Assembly (NCBI GenBank): GCA_019459455.1
Contig: JAIBEX010000021.1
Location: 1-64,000, forward strand
DNA from: Weeksellaceae bacterium
GTDB taxonomy: Bacteria > Bacteroidota > Bacteroidia > Flavobacteriales > Weeksellaceae
DNA: 64,000 bases
Direction: 5' to 3'
Numbering within the stretch: the first letter of the stretch is position 1; every line of letters starts with the position of its first letter. The notes under the pieces were generated by a model. That model was not told the origin of the DNA. It saw only the letters and a program-made list of their open reading frames with translations, and made no database searches. Positions 16,192 to 25,263 of this stretch are shown here, one piece after another. Both the position numbers and the translations under genes were made by a program.

Positions 16192-17112
16192 ATGACCAGT
16201 TTAATTCTCCTTTTCCTTTGCCTGATTCTGGGGATTATACTGACGAGGAACAAACTCTTCCCCGAACACGGCCATCTGGCGCTCAATGCATTTGTCATCA
16301 ACATTTCGCTTTCCGCGCTTTCGCTGTATTACATTCCGAAGATTACACTGAATCTGCAGGTTGTTTTTCCTGTCGCAGTTGCCTGGCTTAATATCCTGCT
16401 GGCCATTGCTTTTTTTGGTTTTTTAGGGAAGAAATTCAGATGGTCCAAATCCGTCATTGGGGCGCTGATTATGTGTGCGGGTTTTGGGAATACCTCTTTC
16501 GTAGGAATTCCGGTGATTCAGGCGCTGTTCGGCGATAGCGGTCTGAAAACGGTGATGCTGGTTGATCAGCCCGGTTCTTTCGTAGCCCTTTCCACGGTGG
16601 GAATTGCGGTGGCCAACCTCTATTCGGGAACCAGGACTTCTGTAGCTGATCTACTGAAAAAAATAATCCGGTTTCCTCCTTTCATCGCATTCACCGTTGC
16701 AGTGTTGCTCAATCTTATGAATGTTGAAGTTTCACAAAGTCTCAATGAGGTTTTTAAAATATTGGGAGCGACTACGGTTCCCCTCGCGCTGGTTTCTGTA
16801 GGAAGTCAGCTGAGGTGGCAGAAACCGGATCATGATTCCAAACCTTTATTTTGGGGGCTTTTCTTCAAACTGATTATTTTTCCGGCCGGTATTTTCGTAT
16901 TGTATTTTATGATATTGGAACAACGGAGTGAGCTGGTCCGGATTTCATTTATGGAATCCGCCATGGCGCCTATGATTACTGCGGCAATAATTGCGTCGGC
17001 GCATCGGCTGGAGCCCAGACTCTGTAATCTGATGATTGGAGTGGGAATCCCGCTGTCATTTCTGACCCTGTTCTTCTGGTACGTGGTTATGCAGCTGTAT
17101 CTGCAGACCTGA
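16192..17112 (+). CDS. AEC-family (auxin efflux carrier-like) transporter
   Basis: A 306-residue inner-membrane protein with about ten hydrophobic helices in two halves and the typical central cytoplasmic region (about 138-155). The GFGNTSFVGIPV motif near residues 97-108 and the TTVPLALVSVG stretch near 196-206 are characteristic of the AEC/BART superfamily. Bacterial members export or exchange malate and other carboxylates, and the substrate here is unknown. It begins 15 bases after UMP synthase and is probably cotranscribed. It ends 13 bases from the convergent ABC ATPase gene. Confidence 0.88.
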   Translation: MTSLILLFLCLILGIILTRNKLFPEHGHLALNAFVINISLSALSLYYIPKITLNLQVVFPVAVAWLNILLAIAFFGFLGKKFRWSKSVIGALIMCAGFGNTSFVGIPVIQALFGDSGLKTVMLVDQPGSFVALSTVGIAVANLYSGTRTSVADLLKKIIRFPPFIAFTVAVLLNLMNVEVSQSLNEVFKILGATTVPLALVSVGSQLRWQKPDHDSKPLFWGLFFKLIIFPAGIFVLYFMILEQRSELVRISFMESAMAPMITAAIIASAHRLEPRLCNLMIGVGIPLSFLTLFFWYVVMQLYLQT

Positions 17113-17125
17113 AAAGGAATTAAGC

Positions 17126-18067
17126 TTACCGTTGAGTAAAGATGAGTTTCTGTGTGCCTGACATCAATTGATCGGTGTAGATGACCAAAGGAATATCCCG
17201 CACCATAACCCGGTTCCAGTATGCACTTCCCGCAAATCTGCTTTCAAGGACTTCGGCCGGTTCGCCCTCTTCGCCAACCTTGATCTCGTGTGGATACCAC
17301 AAAGTTTTACTCAAATTCAGCCGGTCTTTCTGTTCGTCCGAGAGTACGTTCACTTCCCCAAAAAGTTTCGCTACGTACGCATTGTAAGGAAAATGATAGG
17401 TTTCCTGCGGGCTGTCGTTTTGGATGAGCCTGCCGTCCTGCAGCACGATAATTTGGTCCAGCCATGGCATCACTTCCTGTATTTCGTGCGTCGATATTAG
17501 GAGGGAGATGTTTTTTTCTTTAACAAAATTGAAAAGCTTCTCGCGGAGTTCAATTTTTCGGGAGAAATCCAGGTTACTGAACGGTTCATCCAGTAAAAGC
17601 AGCCTGGGAAGCACCGAAAGTGCCCTGGCAATGGCGACCCGCTGCTGCTGTCCTCCGCTCAGGAATTGGGGTTTGACCCCGGCGTATTCTTCCATTCCAA
17701 CCACGGTAAGCAGCTCCTGGACTTTTGCCCGTTTTTCGTTGAGGTCAATATTGGAAATGAACTTGCCCACATTATCATATACTGTGGAGTACGGCATGAG
17801 GTCGTAAGTCTGGATTACGAATTTCATATCGTTCTCGCCCGGTACTATGTTGCCTTTAGGACCCAGAAGGGGGTTTCCGTTAAAAACAATTTCACCCTCC
17901 GACCAGTCCAGCAGGCCATAGATGAGGTTCAGAAGGGTGGATTTCCCGCAGCCGCTTTCACCGGCAAGCGCAATTATTTTTCCTTCGTCAATACGGATAT
18001 TGAGGTTGGTGAAAAGTTTTTTATCGGGAGTGTAGGAAAAGTGTAAATTTTTTACTTCCAGAACCAT
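17126..18067 (-). CDS. ABC transporter ATP-binding protein without adjacent permease
   Basis: The 313-residue ATPase has Walker A GESGCGKST (36-44), the signature LSGGQQQR (136-143), Walker B LLLLDEP (156-162) and a downstream H-loop (STHE). About 70 C-terminal residues form an extra domain after the nucleotide-binding core, as in importer-type ATPases of the spermidine/iron/maltose branch. No permease or binding protein is nearby, so its partner is unknown. A TAnnTTTG element ends 5 bases before the ATG, predicting an mRNA with virtually no leader. Confidence 0.88.
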   Translation of the reverse strand: MVLEVKNLHFSYTPDKKLFTNLNIRIDEGKIIALAGESGCGKSTLLNLIYGLLDWSEGEIVFNGNPLLGPKGNIVPGENDMKFVIQTYDLMPYSTVYDNVGKFISNIDLNEKRAKVQELLTVVGMEEYAGVKPQFLSGGQQQRVAIARALSVLPRLLLLDEPFSNLDFSRKIELREKLFNFVKEKNISLLISTHEIQEVMPWLDQIIVLQDGRLIQNDSPQETYHFPYNAYVAKLFGEVNVLSDEQKDRLNLSKTLWYPHEIKVGEEGEPAEVLESRFAGSAYWNRVMVRDIPLVIYTDQLMSGTQKLIFTQR

Positions 18068-18072
18068 AGCTG

Positions 18073-18080
18073 CAAAATTA
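18073..18080 (-). promoter_or_regulatory. -7 element abutting the ABC ATPase start codon
   Basis: TAATTTTG on the minus strand fits TAnnTTTG. Only 5 bases separate its last G from the ATG, so the transcript is probably leaderless. Confidence 0.55.
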
Positions 18081-18144
18081 ACTTTTTTCGTTTAAAATTT
18101 ATTTTCTTAGTTTAGCGTAAATGTAAACATTAAAAAAAGATATC

Positions 18145-18804
18145 ATGACCACAAAGTTTTTAACCCCGTTTTTTGCGGCTCTTATTTTAGGAGGCGCGGC
18201 AGTTTCCTGCGGAAAGGATAAGCCACTGACCAGCGAAACCACGGAAGTGACCACTACCAAGGAAGGACAGGTTTACGTGATTGACACGATGAACAGTAAA
18301 GTTGAATGGAAAGGTTTTAAAGTTGTAAAAACGGATAATACCAGTCATTTCGGAAACATTTTGTTTGAAGGGGGAGATGTGACCGTGAAGGACGGAAAGC
18401 TGGAGAGCGGAACATTTGTCACCGATATGTCCTCGTTGGAAAATGTTGATTTAAAGGATGATGCAGAGCAAAAAGCAAAACTTGAAGGTCACCTGAAGTC
18501 CGGCGATTTCTTCGAGGTGGAGAAATTTCCCACCGCCTCCTATGAAATTACGAAGGTTACTGAAGCTCAGAACGGAGACTACAATACGGTATTGGATGGT
18601 AACCTGACCATAAAAGGCATTACAAAACCGGTGCAGTTCAACGCGAATGTCAGCGTAAATAATGGAGAAGTAAGCATCGCTACGGAGCCGAAAGACATCA
18701 TGAGGGAAGATTACGGGGTGAAATTCCAGCTCCCGTTGGAAAACGGCCTTATTAAAAATGAGGTGAATGTCCAGATCCTGATTAAGGCGCTGGAGCAGAA
18801 ATAA
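18145..18804 (+). CDS. YceI-family lipoprotein
   Basis: A 219-residue envelope protein with an N-terminal lipoprotein signal (AAVSCGK, lipidated Cys near residue 22). A YceI domain from about residue 45 to the end contains SKVEWKGFKV, the FEGGDVTVKDGKLESG strand pair and GNLTIKGITKPV. YceI proteins form a lipocalin-like barrel that binds isoprenoid or other amphiphilic ligands. In this subtype, function is unknown. A second, non-lipidated YceI paralogue lies at 40047-40622. The gene is monocistronic and ends in a hairpin terminator. Confidence 0.9.
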   Translation: MTTKFLTPFFAALILGGAAVSCGKDKPLTSETTEVTTTKEGQVYVIDTMNSKVEWKGFKVVKTDNTSHFGNILFEGGDVTVKDGKLESGTFVTDMSSLENVDLKDDAEQKAKLEGHLKSGDFFEVEKFPTASYEITKVTEAQNGDYNTVLDGNLTIKGITKPVQFNANVSVNNGEVSIATEPKDIMREDYGVKFQLPLENGLIKNEVNVQILIKALEQK

Positions 18805-18828
18805 TTTTAAGTTTTCTAAAGATGCAGA

Positions 18829-18863
18829 AAGGCAGGGCTCGATTATCGGTTCCCTGCTTTTTT
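18829..18863 (+). terminator. Intrinsic terminator after the YceI lipoprotein gene
   Basis: GCAGGG and CCCTGC pair around a 14-base loop and are followed by TTTTTT. Confidence 0.75.
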
Positions 18864-18881
18864 AGTTTGTTGTGAATGTTG

Positions 18882-18889
18882 TAAATTTG
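18882..18889 (+). promoter_or_regulatory. -7 element of pheS
   Basis: TAAATTTG fits TAnnTTTG and ends 21 bases before the pheS ATG. Confidence 0.6.
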
Positions 18890-18910
18890 CATCACTAAGA
18901 AAATAACAGG

Positions 18911-19921
18911 ATGTTTGATAACATTGACCAGCTGCTCACGGAAGTAAGCAGTTTCACCTCCAAGGGAAAAGAGGATACTGAGCAGTTCCGGCTGCGTTTC
19001 AACGGAAAAAAAGGAATTTTAAACGATCTTTTTGAGAAGTTTAAGGAAGTGCCGAACGAGCAGAAGAAAGAATATGGACAGCGTATCAATACCCTGAAGC
19101 AGGCTGTAGCCGCTAAACTGGAGGAGCTTAAAAGTGCCACTGAAATAACAGGTGCACAGGAGAAAGAAGACCTTACCCGTCCCGGATTTCCCCTGGAGAC
19201 AGGAACAAGACATCCCATCAATATTGTAAGGAACAGGATCAATGAAATATTCAGGTCCATTGGTTTTGCAGTGGCAGAAGGTCCCGAAATAGAGGACGAC
19301 TGGCATAACTTTTCGGCACTTAACATGCCGGAATACCACCCGGCCCGGGACATGCAGGATACTTTTTTCATCGAGCAGAATCCGGATGTTCTGTTGCGAA
19401 CTCATACGTCGTCTGTGCAGATCCGTTACATGGAAAACAACGAACCGCCAATCAGGATACTGGCTCCCGGCAGGGTTTTCCGTAACGAGGCCGTATCGGC
19501 AAGATCCCACTGTATCTTCCATCAGGTAGAGGGACTCTATATCGACGAAAATGTAAGTTTTGCAGATTTGAAACAGACCATACAGTACTTTACTACCGAG
19601 CTTTTCGGGAAATCCAAAATCCGGATGAGACCTTCATACTTTCCTTTTACCGAACCAAGTGCAGAGGTGGATGTGTACTGGGGGCTGAATTCCGAGACGG
19701 ATTACCGGATTACGAAAGGCACCGGTTGGCTGGAAATCATGGGTTGTGGGATGGTTGATCCGTCCGTATTGCAGAATGTGAACATAGACCCCGAAAAATA
19801 TTCAGGATATGCATTCGGCATGGGAATAGAGCGGATCGTAATGCTCCTTTATCAGATTGGGGACATCCGGATGTTTTTTGAAAATGATAAGCGGATGCTG
19901 GAACAGTTCAAATCGATTTAG
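18911..19921 (+). CDS. pheS: Phenylalanine--tRNA ligase alpha subunit
   Basis: PheS is the catalytic subunit of the alpha2-beta2 phenylalanyl-tRNA synthetase. The 336 residues include the N-terminal coiled-coil arm (1-90), class II motif 2 around FHQVEGLYID, and motif 3 at the C-terminus (GMGIERIVML). GTGWLEIMGCGMVDP lies between them. Length is normal. The beta subunit gene pheT is not adjacent, which is usual for Flavobacteriia. The gene has its own promoter and terminator. Confidence 0.97.
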   Translation: MFDNIDQLLTEVSSFTSKGKEDTEQFRLRFNGKKGILNDLFEKFKEVPNEQKKEYGQRINTLKQAVAAKLEELKSATEITGAQEKEDLTRPGFPLETGTRHPINIVRNRINEIFRSIGFAVAEGPEIEDDWHNFSALNMPEYHPARDMQDTFFIEQNPDVLLRTHTSSVQIRYMENNEPPIRILAPGRVFRNEAVSARSHCIFHQVEGLYIDENVSFADLKQTIQYFTTELFGKSKIRMRPSYFPFTEPSAEVDVYWGLNSETDYRITKGTGWLEIMGCGMVDPSVLQNVNIDPEKYSGYAFGMGIERIVMLLYQIGDIRMFFENDKRMLEQFKSI

Positions 19922-19928
19922 AAATATA

Positions 19929-19953
19929 AAGTGGCCGCAAAGCCACTTTTTTT
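19929..19953 (+). terminator. Terminator after pheS
   Basis: AGTGGC and GCCACT pair around CGCAAA and are followed by TTTTTTT, just before the convergent DUF3108 gene. Confidence 0.75.
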
Positions 19954-20725
19954 ATTTTATAAAGTTTAAGGGATACTTTACATTTCTGAAATGATCCAGG
20001 TCTGCTTTCAGTGATCCCACCGCAAGTTCTGCCTTTATGGAAACCGGTATGTGGTTAGCGTCATTGCTTACCCACAGTGTTACCCCTTCCTTGGCTTTAA
20101 AAACCCTTCCACTTTTCACAAGTGGTACGATCTTAAGGCAGTTAATCCTTCCAAATTTTGTATTCACATATTCCGTTCCGGTAACCCTAAGTTGAAAAGG
20201 GAACATTTCATCGTCAATCCAGATGTTCATGTTCTTTACCGTACCCACCTTAAGTTCGGATGGGTCCAGTGTCCTTAAATAATAAAATGCTGAAAGCATG
20301 TCCTGAACCCCTTTTACGGACTTGATGATCTTCGAACCATTGGCTGGTGTCTTTTTATCTGTCAGGATCAGGGTTTGGTTGCTGTGGTTAAAAACGGTCT
20401 GCAGGTGTTGGCTGTAGCCACCTTCTTTTACATTCCGGACGTAATAACTTGGCAGTCCGGTATTGTAGTTGATGTAGCTCTCATACAGGTCTTCTACCTT
20501 AAAAAATGCACGCACGGCTCCGGTGGTCCTTCCCACTCCTTTCACATAATAATGTGGCTGCCCTTTGTAATTTGTTTTCAGTGTGGTAAGATTCGCAGTC
20601 CCCGCAGTCAGCATGCCATAATGGATCCGGTAGGAGAGTGACTCTCCGGAACTTATTTTGTCTAACTTTTGGGGAATTGCAAGTATATATAGAAAGAAAG
20701 CAATTATGCTGAATAATTTTTTCAT
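19952..20725 (-). CDS. DUF3108 domain-containing periplasmic protein
   Basis: The 257-residue protein has a signal peptide (cleavage near residue 19). The DUF3108 signature follows: ESLSYRIHYG near the N-terminus, a central DLYESYINYNTGLP, and C-terminal GVTLWVSNDANHIPVSIKAEL. DUF3108 proteins are predicted periplasmic beta-rich proteins of unknown role, often cell-envelope associated. It is convergent with pheS and has a perfect TAnnTTTG promoter element 27 bases upstream. Nothing nearby suggests a pathway. Confidence 0.85.
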   Translation of the reverse strand: MKKLFSIIAFFLYILAIPQKLDKISSGESLSYRIHYGMLTAGTANLTTLKTNYKGQPHYYVKGVGRTTGAVRAFFKVEDLYESYINYNTGLPSYYVRNVKEGGYSQHLQTVFNHSNQTLILTDKKTPANGSKIIKSVKGVQDMLSAFYYLRTLDPSELKVGTVKNMNIWIDDEMFPFQLRVTGTEYVNTKFGRINCLKIVPLVKSGRVFKAKEGVTLWVSNDANHIPVSIKAELAVGSLKADLDHFRNVKYPLNFIK

Positions 20726-20752
20726 GGCTTAGTTTTTACAAAATCTCTGCCA

Positions 20753-20760
20753 CAAAGATA
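20753..20760 (-). promoter_or_regulatory. -7 element of the DUF3108 gene
   Basis: TATCTTTG on the minus strand is a perfect match. A plus-strand TACCTTTG at 20762-20769 lies almost on top of it, so the site may be bidirectional. Confidence 0.6.
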
Positions 20761-20841
20761 ATACCTTTGTTAAAGACTTATATCAGGCTTTTCCCCAATC
20801 TTTTCCTCCCGAAACTGCCAAAGGGTTCATATTATTTTTAG

Positions 20842-20849
20842 TATTTTTG
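20842..20849 (+). promoter_or_regulatory. -7 element of the ferredoxin reductase gene
   Basis: TATTTTTG fits TAnnTTTG and ends 37 bases before the ATG at 20887. Confidence 0.55.
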
Positions 20850-20886
20850 CACAGTTTTATTTTCAAAATTAAAAAACAAGAAATCA

Positions 20887-21942
20887 ATGATTATAACTGA
20901 TTTACTGATAATCGGAGCTGGCCCTACGGGACTTTTTGCAGTTTTTGAGGCCGGTTTGCTTAAAATAAAATGCCATCTTATTGATGCGCTTCCTCAGGCA
21001 GGCGGGCAACTTCAGGAGCTGTATCCAAAAAAACCAATTTTCGATATTCCAGGCTACCCAACTATTAATGCAGGTGAGCTTGTAGATAACCTTATGGATC
21101 AGATCAAGCAGTTTCAACCAGGGTTTACCCTTGGTGAGACGGCAACCACATTAAATAAAATTGATGACGACTGGTTTGAAGTGATTACCAATAAAGGAAC
21201 TGTGCACCGCGCTAGAGCGGTGGCGATTGCAGGAGGACTGGGGACTTTTTCTCCCCGGAAGCCCGAACACCTACCGAATTTGGCTCAGTTTGAAGAGAAC
21301 GGAGTTGAATATTTCGTGAAGGAGCCTGAGCATTTCAGGAATAAAAAAGTGGTCATTGCCGGAGGCGGAGATTCTGCCCTGGACTGGAGTATTTTCCTTT
21401 CTAATGTAGCCAGCGAAGTAACCCTTATTCACAGGAGAAATGAATTCCGAGGTGCTTTGGATTCTGTAGAAAAAGTTCAGGAACTTAAGAATTCAGGGAA
21501 ATTAAAGCTCATTACCCCGGCTGAGGTAACTGCACTGACCGGAAACGGACACCTGCAGGGAATTACAGTGGATCTGGGTGGTGAGACCAAAGATATAGAG
21601 ACCGATTTCTTTATCCCACTTTTTGGGTTGACTCCTAAGTTGGGAGACCTGGCAAACTGGGGGCTCGACATTGAAAAGAATGCAATTAAAGTGAATAATG
21701 CACTGGATTATCAAACCAATATTGAAGGGATATATGCCGTAGGTGACATCAATACCTATCCGGGGAAACTGAAACTGATCCTGTGTGGCTTCCACGAAGC
21801 GACCCTCATGTGCCAGAGCGTTTACAGCCGCATGAATCCAGGAAAGAAATATGTCCTGAAATACACCACCGTAAGTGGAGTTGACGGTTTCGACGGCAGC
21901 CGGAAGGAGGCGGAAAAAGCGGTAGTGAAAAAGATAGATTAA
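20887..21942 (+). CDS. Ferredoxin/flavodoxin--NADP+ reductase, thioredoxin-reductase-like type
   Basis: A 351-residue flavoprotein with an N-terminal FAD-binding motif (GAGPTG, 10-15) and an NADPH-binding GGGDSALDW (159-167). The C-terminal FAD contact YAVGDINTYPGKLKL is also present. It lacks the CxxC of thioredoxin reductase, so it belongs to the YumC-like ferredoxin-NADP reductase group. The next gene, 44 bases on, encodes a 2Fe-2S ferredoxin, a natural electron partner. The pair probably supplies reduced ferredoxin to an unlinked oxygenase or desaturase. Confidence 0.9.
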   Translation: MIITDLLIIGAGPTGLFAVFEAGLLKIKCHLIDALPQAGGQLQELYPKKPIFDIPGYPTINAGELVDNLMDQIKQFQPGFTLGETATTLNKIDDDWFEVITNKGTVHRARAVAIAGGLGTFSPRKPEHLPNLAQFEENGVEYFVKEPEHFRNKKVVIAGGGDSALDWSIFLSNVASEVTLIHRRNEFRGALDSVEKVQELKNSGKLKLITPAEVTALTGNGHLQGITVDLGGETKDIETDFFIPLFGLTPKLGDLANWGLDIEKNAIKVNNALDYQTNIEGIYAVGDINTYPGKLKLILCGFHEATLMCQSVYSRMNPGKKYVLKYTTVSGVDGFDGSRKEAEKAVVKKID

Positions 21943-21986
21943 AACTTCACGTGTTCCGGAAGGAATATTAAAATAAGGAACAATAC

Positions 21987-22319
21987 ATGTCCGATATCAA
22001 CATTAAAATAACCGACCGCGAAGGGGTGACGCACGATATCGCTGCGCCCACCGATATGTCCATGAACCTCATGGAAGTGATCCGGGCTTACGAGTTGGCG
22101 GAAGAAGGCACCATTGGCGTCTGTGGTGGTATGGCGATGTGCGCCTCCTGCCAGGTTTATGTAATGAACAATGCAGACAAACTTCAGGAAATGGGTGAAG
22201 AAGAGGATGCGATGCTGGGTGAAGCGTTCCACGTGCAGGAAAATTCGCGCCTGGGCTGTCAGATTCACATTACAGGAGAGATTGAAGGCCTGGAAGTGGC
22301 CATCGCCCCCTATCCATGA
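21987..22319 (+). CDS. 2Fe-2S ferredoxin, adrenodoxin/ISC type
   Basis: The 110-residue protein carries the four cluster cysteines in the vertebrate-type arrangement C46-x5-C52-x2-C55 ... C91 (GVCGGMAMCASC and RLGCQI). It is highly acidic, as expected for a protein docking to a basic reductase surface. It is cotranscribed with the reductase just upstream. ISC-type ferredoxins serve Fe-S assembly or feed cytochromes P450 and Rieske oxygenases; the specific partner is not visible here. Confidence 0.93.
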   Translation: MSDINIKITDREGVTHDIAAPTDMSMNLMEVIRAYELAEEGTIGVCGGMAMCASCQVYVMNNADKLQEMGEEEDAMLGEAFHVQENSRLGCQIHITGEIEGLEVAIAPYP

Positions 22320-22343
22320 TTGAATCTCAAAATAATTAACATA

Positions 22344-22372
22344 AAAAACGCCCGAAATTTTCGGGCGTTTTT
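22344..22372. terminator. Bidirectional terminator between ferredoxin and amylase genes
   Basis: AAAAACGCCCGA and TCGGGCGTTTTT form a perfect inverted repeat around AATTT, serving both convergent genes. Confidence 0.88.
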
Positions 22373-22389
22373 GCTTTATAAAGAACCGC

Positions 22390-25263
22390 CTATTTAACGG
22401 TCATTTTGGTGACTGCACTTCCCTGCGGTGCGCGAAGCTGTACCAGGTAAGTTCCCGCCGCCAGTCCGGGGATGGCCATTTCAATTTCACCTTCACTGCC
22501 TGTTACTTTCGCCGTTTTCACCACTTTACCTGAGAAGTCGAATATGGTAACCGTACCGCCTTTGGCATTTGCATATCTGAATTTAGCTTCCCCCGAAATT
22601 ACCGGATTCTGCATCAGTTCTAAAGAAATGCCTGGGTCATTCGCCGCTGTTTCGTACGTTCCCAAAACCGCTGCGGCTTTGTTTCCGAAAATTCTGAATT
22701 CACCCGGCAGCAGGGTAACAGGGGTAGTGGTATTGCTTACCGTCAGAGGCGTATCGTCCATTAGATTGTACCAGCTGCCGGTATATGGGAAATTGGGTAC
22801 AATGTTCTGCGGTACGAGCGTAAAGTTCGCAAGGATTACCACATTTTTTAGACCGGTCGTAGGCAGGGCATCATTCCAGATATAAATCCTTGGCATAAGG
22901 TTTCCGGATTCTACAGTGAACGTAGTAGTGTCAAACACCGGGTTCGCACGTTTAAGGTTCATCATTTTTGACCAGCTGTCCTTAACTCCTGTTCTAACAG
23001 GATCAAAATCATAAAATAATTCGAACGCAGATGGTTTTGAATCCAGTTTGCAGTCTCCCGGACCGTCAGCAGCATTGTCAGGGAAATTATTGGTTCCGTT
23101 TACACATCTGAAAATACTCTGGTCGTATCCCAGTTCAGCAAACTGCCATAACATCTTGGGACCGGGAACCGGAAGAAATACCGCTGCCAATGCTTTCTGT
23201 CTCTGCAGTGCGTTTCCGAGGTCCTTTGCGTCATAGATACCGTTCGTAGCTCCATAGGTGATGTTCTTGAACATAATCCTCTCCTCATCGTGGCTTTCCG
23301 GGTATGACACATTCCTTCTCTCCGCAAAACCGTGATTTTCGAAATCAACTCTGCTGAAGTTGCTGTCGGTCACGTACCCCATTGTATTTTGGTTGTATGG
23401 AGTGGTCAGTTTGTCCCAGGTCATGATGCCTTTACCTTCCGAAAGTCGGTAGTTCGCCCACTGCTGTTCCTCGGCATCCGTTCCCAGATGTTCAAAGATA
23501 ATTAAGGATGTGGGGTCGTACGACCACTGATAGTCTGCATAGGATTTAAGTGTGGCGATTCTGTCGGCCTGTGATGCATTGGTGCAGGTTTCATCCCCTG
23601 AAGTACAGTTCTGGGTGAATCCTTTTGTTAGGTCCCAGCGGAACCCGTCAATCTTATATTCGGAAATCCACCGTTCCAGAACGCGGTTTACGTAATATTT
23701 TGTTTCCGGTTTGGAGTGGTTGAAATCATAGAACACACTGTAAGCATGAGTCGCGTTTTGGTTGAAGTATGGGTTGTTCGCGGCGACTCCTCCGTAACTG
23801 CCATCCGTACTTGTGGACCACAGCCTTTGCAGCGGATTCCGACCGGTTGCATGATTCAGTGCGATATCAAGTATCACCGCGATTCCGTTCTGGTGACATT
23901 TGTCGATAAATTCCTTGAATTTATTCGGCGTTCCATATGCCTTGTCCAGTGCATTATGGAAACTGGTGTTGTAGCCCCATGAGTTGTTTCCGTCAAATTC
24001 CATGACCGGCATCAGTTCTACTGCGTTGATATTTAGACTCTTCAGGTAAGGAATCTTATCAATCAGGGATTGCCAGTTCTGCTCGACTGTAAAATCTCTT
24101 ACCAGTAATTCGTACACCAGCAGGTTTTGTTTTGCGGGTTTCTGAAAATTTGTGACTGCCCAGGAGTAGGCCGGCATTCCGGTCTGCACCACCGACACAT
24201 CAAACTGCTGACCTGCCGGATATACTGGGAGATTCGGGAAGTCCGCTGCCGGAATATAAGGGTCGTCATCGGGTGACAGTACCATCGTGGAATAAGGATC
24301 GGCCACTTTCACCCCATCATTGGTTCTGTATTGGAAGGTATAGACCTGTTGGGGTGTCAAACCTGTAATTTCAATCCAATAGAGATTCGGGTCGGTAGTA
24401 TCCCTTTTCATTACGTAAGGTGAACTCAAGGCCCAGCCGTTAAAACTGCCTATTACATGTACATAAGCTTTGTTTGGTGCATACAGTGCAAGGCCAATTT
24501 TAGTCTGGTCTGTCGGATGATAGCTGATTCCCTGTCTCATGTAGGACGGGATAGCAGCCGTCTGCACCGTAGGGTTTATAATGAAGTTGAAAGTTGAGTT
24601 TATGGAGGTTGCATCTGCAACGCTGGTAGCGGTAAGCAGCATGGCTGCATCTCCCGTCACGGTATACGCGTAATTGAATGCGGTGGAGTTGGAAACGGTG
24701 GTAACCGGTACTCCGTTTGCCGTCAGCACCCAGTTAGAAGGCAATGAGGCCGTATAATTAATGGTGTAAGGTGTTCCCGAGTTTACAGCGGTAACTGAAT
24801 TCTTAGCGGGTGTCTGCGTGTTGAACTGCAGGGTTCCGATATTCACATAGATGTCCTGCGATTTCTTGTCTCCGGTTCCATCCAGTGCTTTTACCAGAAA
24901 CCCCATTTTGCTCAGTCCGGTTCTGTTGAAAAAGGTGGTTGGCACAAAGGTGAGCGAATAGGTATCAGTCCCTGCACTGTAAACGAATTTGTTGGCAGCT
25001 CCTGATGCAGTCCACGATCCGTTCGTTGGACAGTCCATACTCGTGTTGGTTGCATGGTCGTATGACCACGCCCACATATAAAGTGCATTATTGCTGATTC
25101 CCCAGGCGGTCTCGTTTACACTGCTTCCGTTTATGGTGATGGTAACGGCTTGTGTCTCATTGAACGAGGTCGGGGAAACCGAATACGTTACCGTCTGCTG
25201 CTGGGCAGTGGCTGCAAAGTGCAGGATCAGCGCAAATACAAAACTGTAAATATATTTTATCAT
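22390..25263 (-). CDS. Secreted GH13 alpha-amylase-family protein with T9SS sorting domain
   Basis: The 957-residue protein has a signal peptide (1-20), a DUF4961-like beta domain (about 24-145), an Ig-like region (about 150-235), a CBM48-type module (about 240-345) and a GH13 catalytic barrel (about 380-790). A C-terminal type A sorting domain spans about the last 85 residues (ending GTYLVQLR...MTVK). Catalytic motifs are intact: DIALNH (466-471), GFRWD with nucleophile D544, acid/base E591 in IIFEH, and SHD with D659. It should be exported through the type IX system and act on alpha-glucans at the surface or outside. No susCD pair is adjacent. Confidence 0.92.
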   Translation of the reverse strand: MIKYIYSFVFALILHFAATAQQQTVTYSVSPTSFNETQAVTITINGSSVNETAWGISNNALYMWAWSYDHATNTSMDCPTNGSWTASGAANKFVYSAGTDTYSLTFVPTTFFNRTGLSKMGFLVKALDGTGDKKSQDIYVNIGTLQFNTQTPAKNSVTAVNSGTPYTINYTASLPSNWVLTANGVPVTTVSNSTAFNYAYTVTGDAAMLLTATSVADATSINSTFNFIINPTVQTAAIPSYMRQGISYHPTDQTKIGLALYAPNKAYVHVIGSFNGWALSSPYVMKRDTTDPNLYWIEITGLTPQQVYTFQYRTNDGVKVADPYSTMVLSPDDDPYIPAADFPNLPVYPAGQQFDVSVVQTGMPAYSWAVTNFQKPAKQNLLVYELLVRDFTVEQNWQSLIDKIPYLKSLNINAVELMPVMEFDGNNSWGYNTSFHNALDKAYGTPNKFKEFIDKCHQNGIAVILDIALNHATGRNPLQRLWSTSTDGSYGGVAANNPYFNQNATHAYSVFYDFNHSKPETKYYVNRVLERWISEYKIDGFRWDLTKGFTQNCTSGDETCTNASQADRIATLKSYADYQWSYDPTSLIIFEHLGTDAEEQQWANYRLSEGKGIMTWDKLTTPYNQNTMGYVTDSNFSRVDFENHGFAERRNVSYPESHDEERIMFKNITYGATNGIYDAKDLGNALQRQKALAAVFLPVPGPKMLWQFAELGYDQSIFRCVNGTNNFPDNAADGPGDCKLDSKPSAFELFYDFDPVRTGVKDSWSKMMNLKRANPVFDTTTFTVESGNLMPRIYIWNDALPTTGLKNVVILANFTLVPQNIVPNFPYTGSWYNLMDDTPLTVSNTTTPVTLLPGEFRIFGNKAAAVLGTYETAANDPGISLELMQNPVISGEAKFRYANAKGGTVTIFDFSGKVVKTAKVTGSEGEIEMAIPGLAAGTYLVQLRAPQGSAVTKMTVK

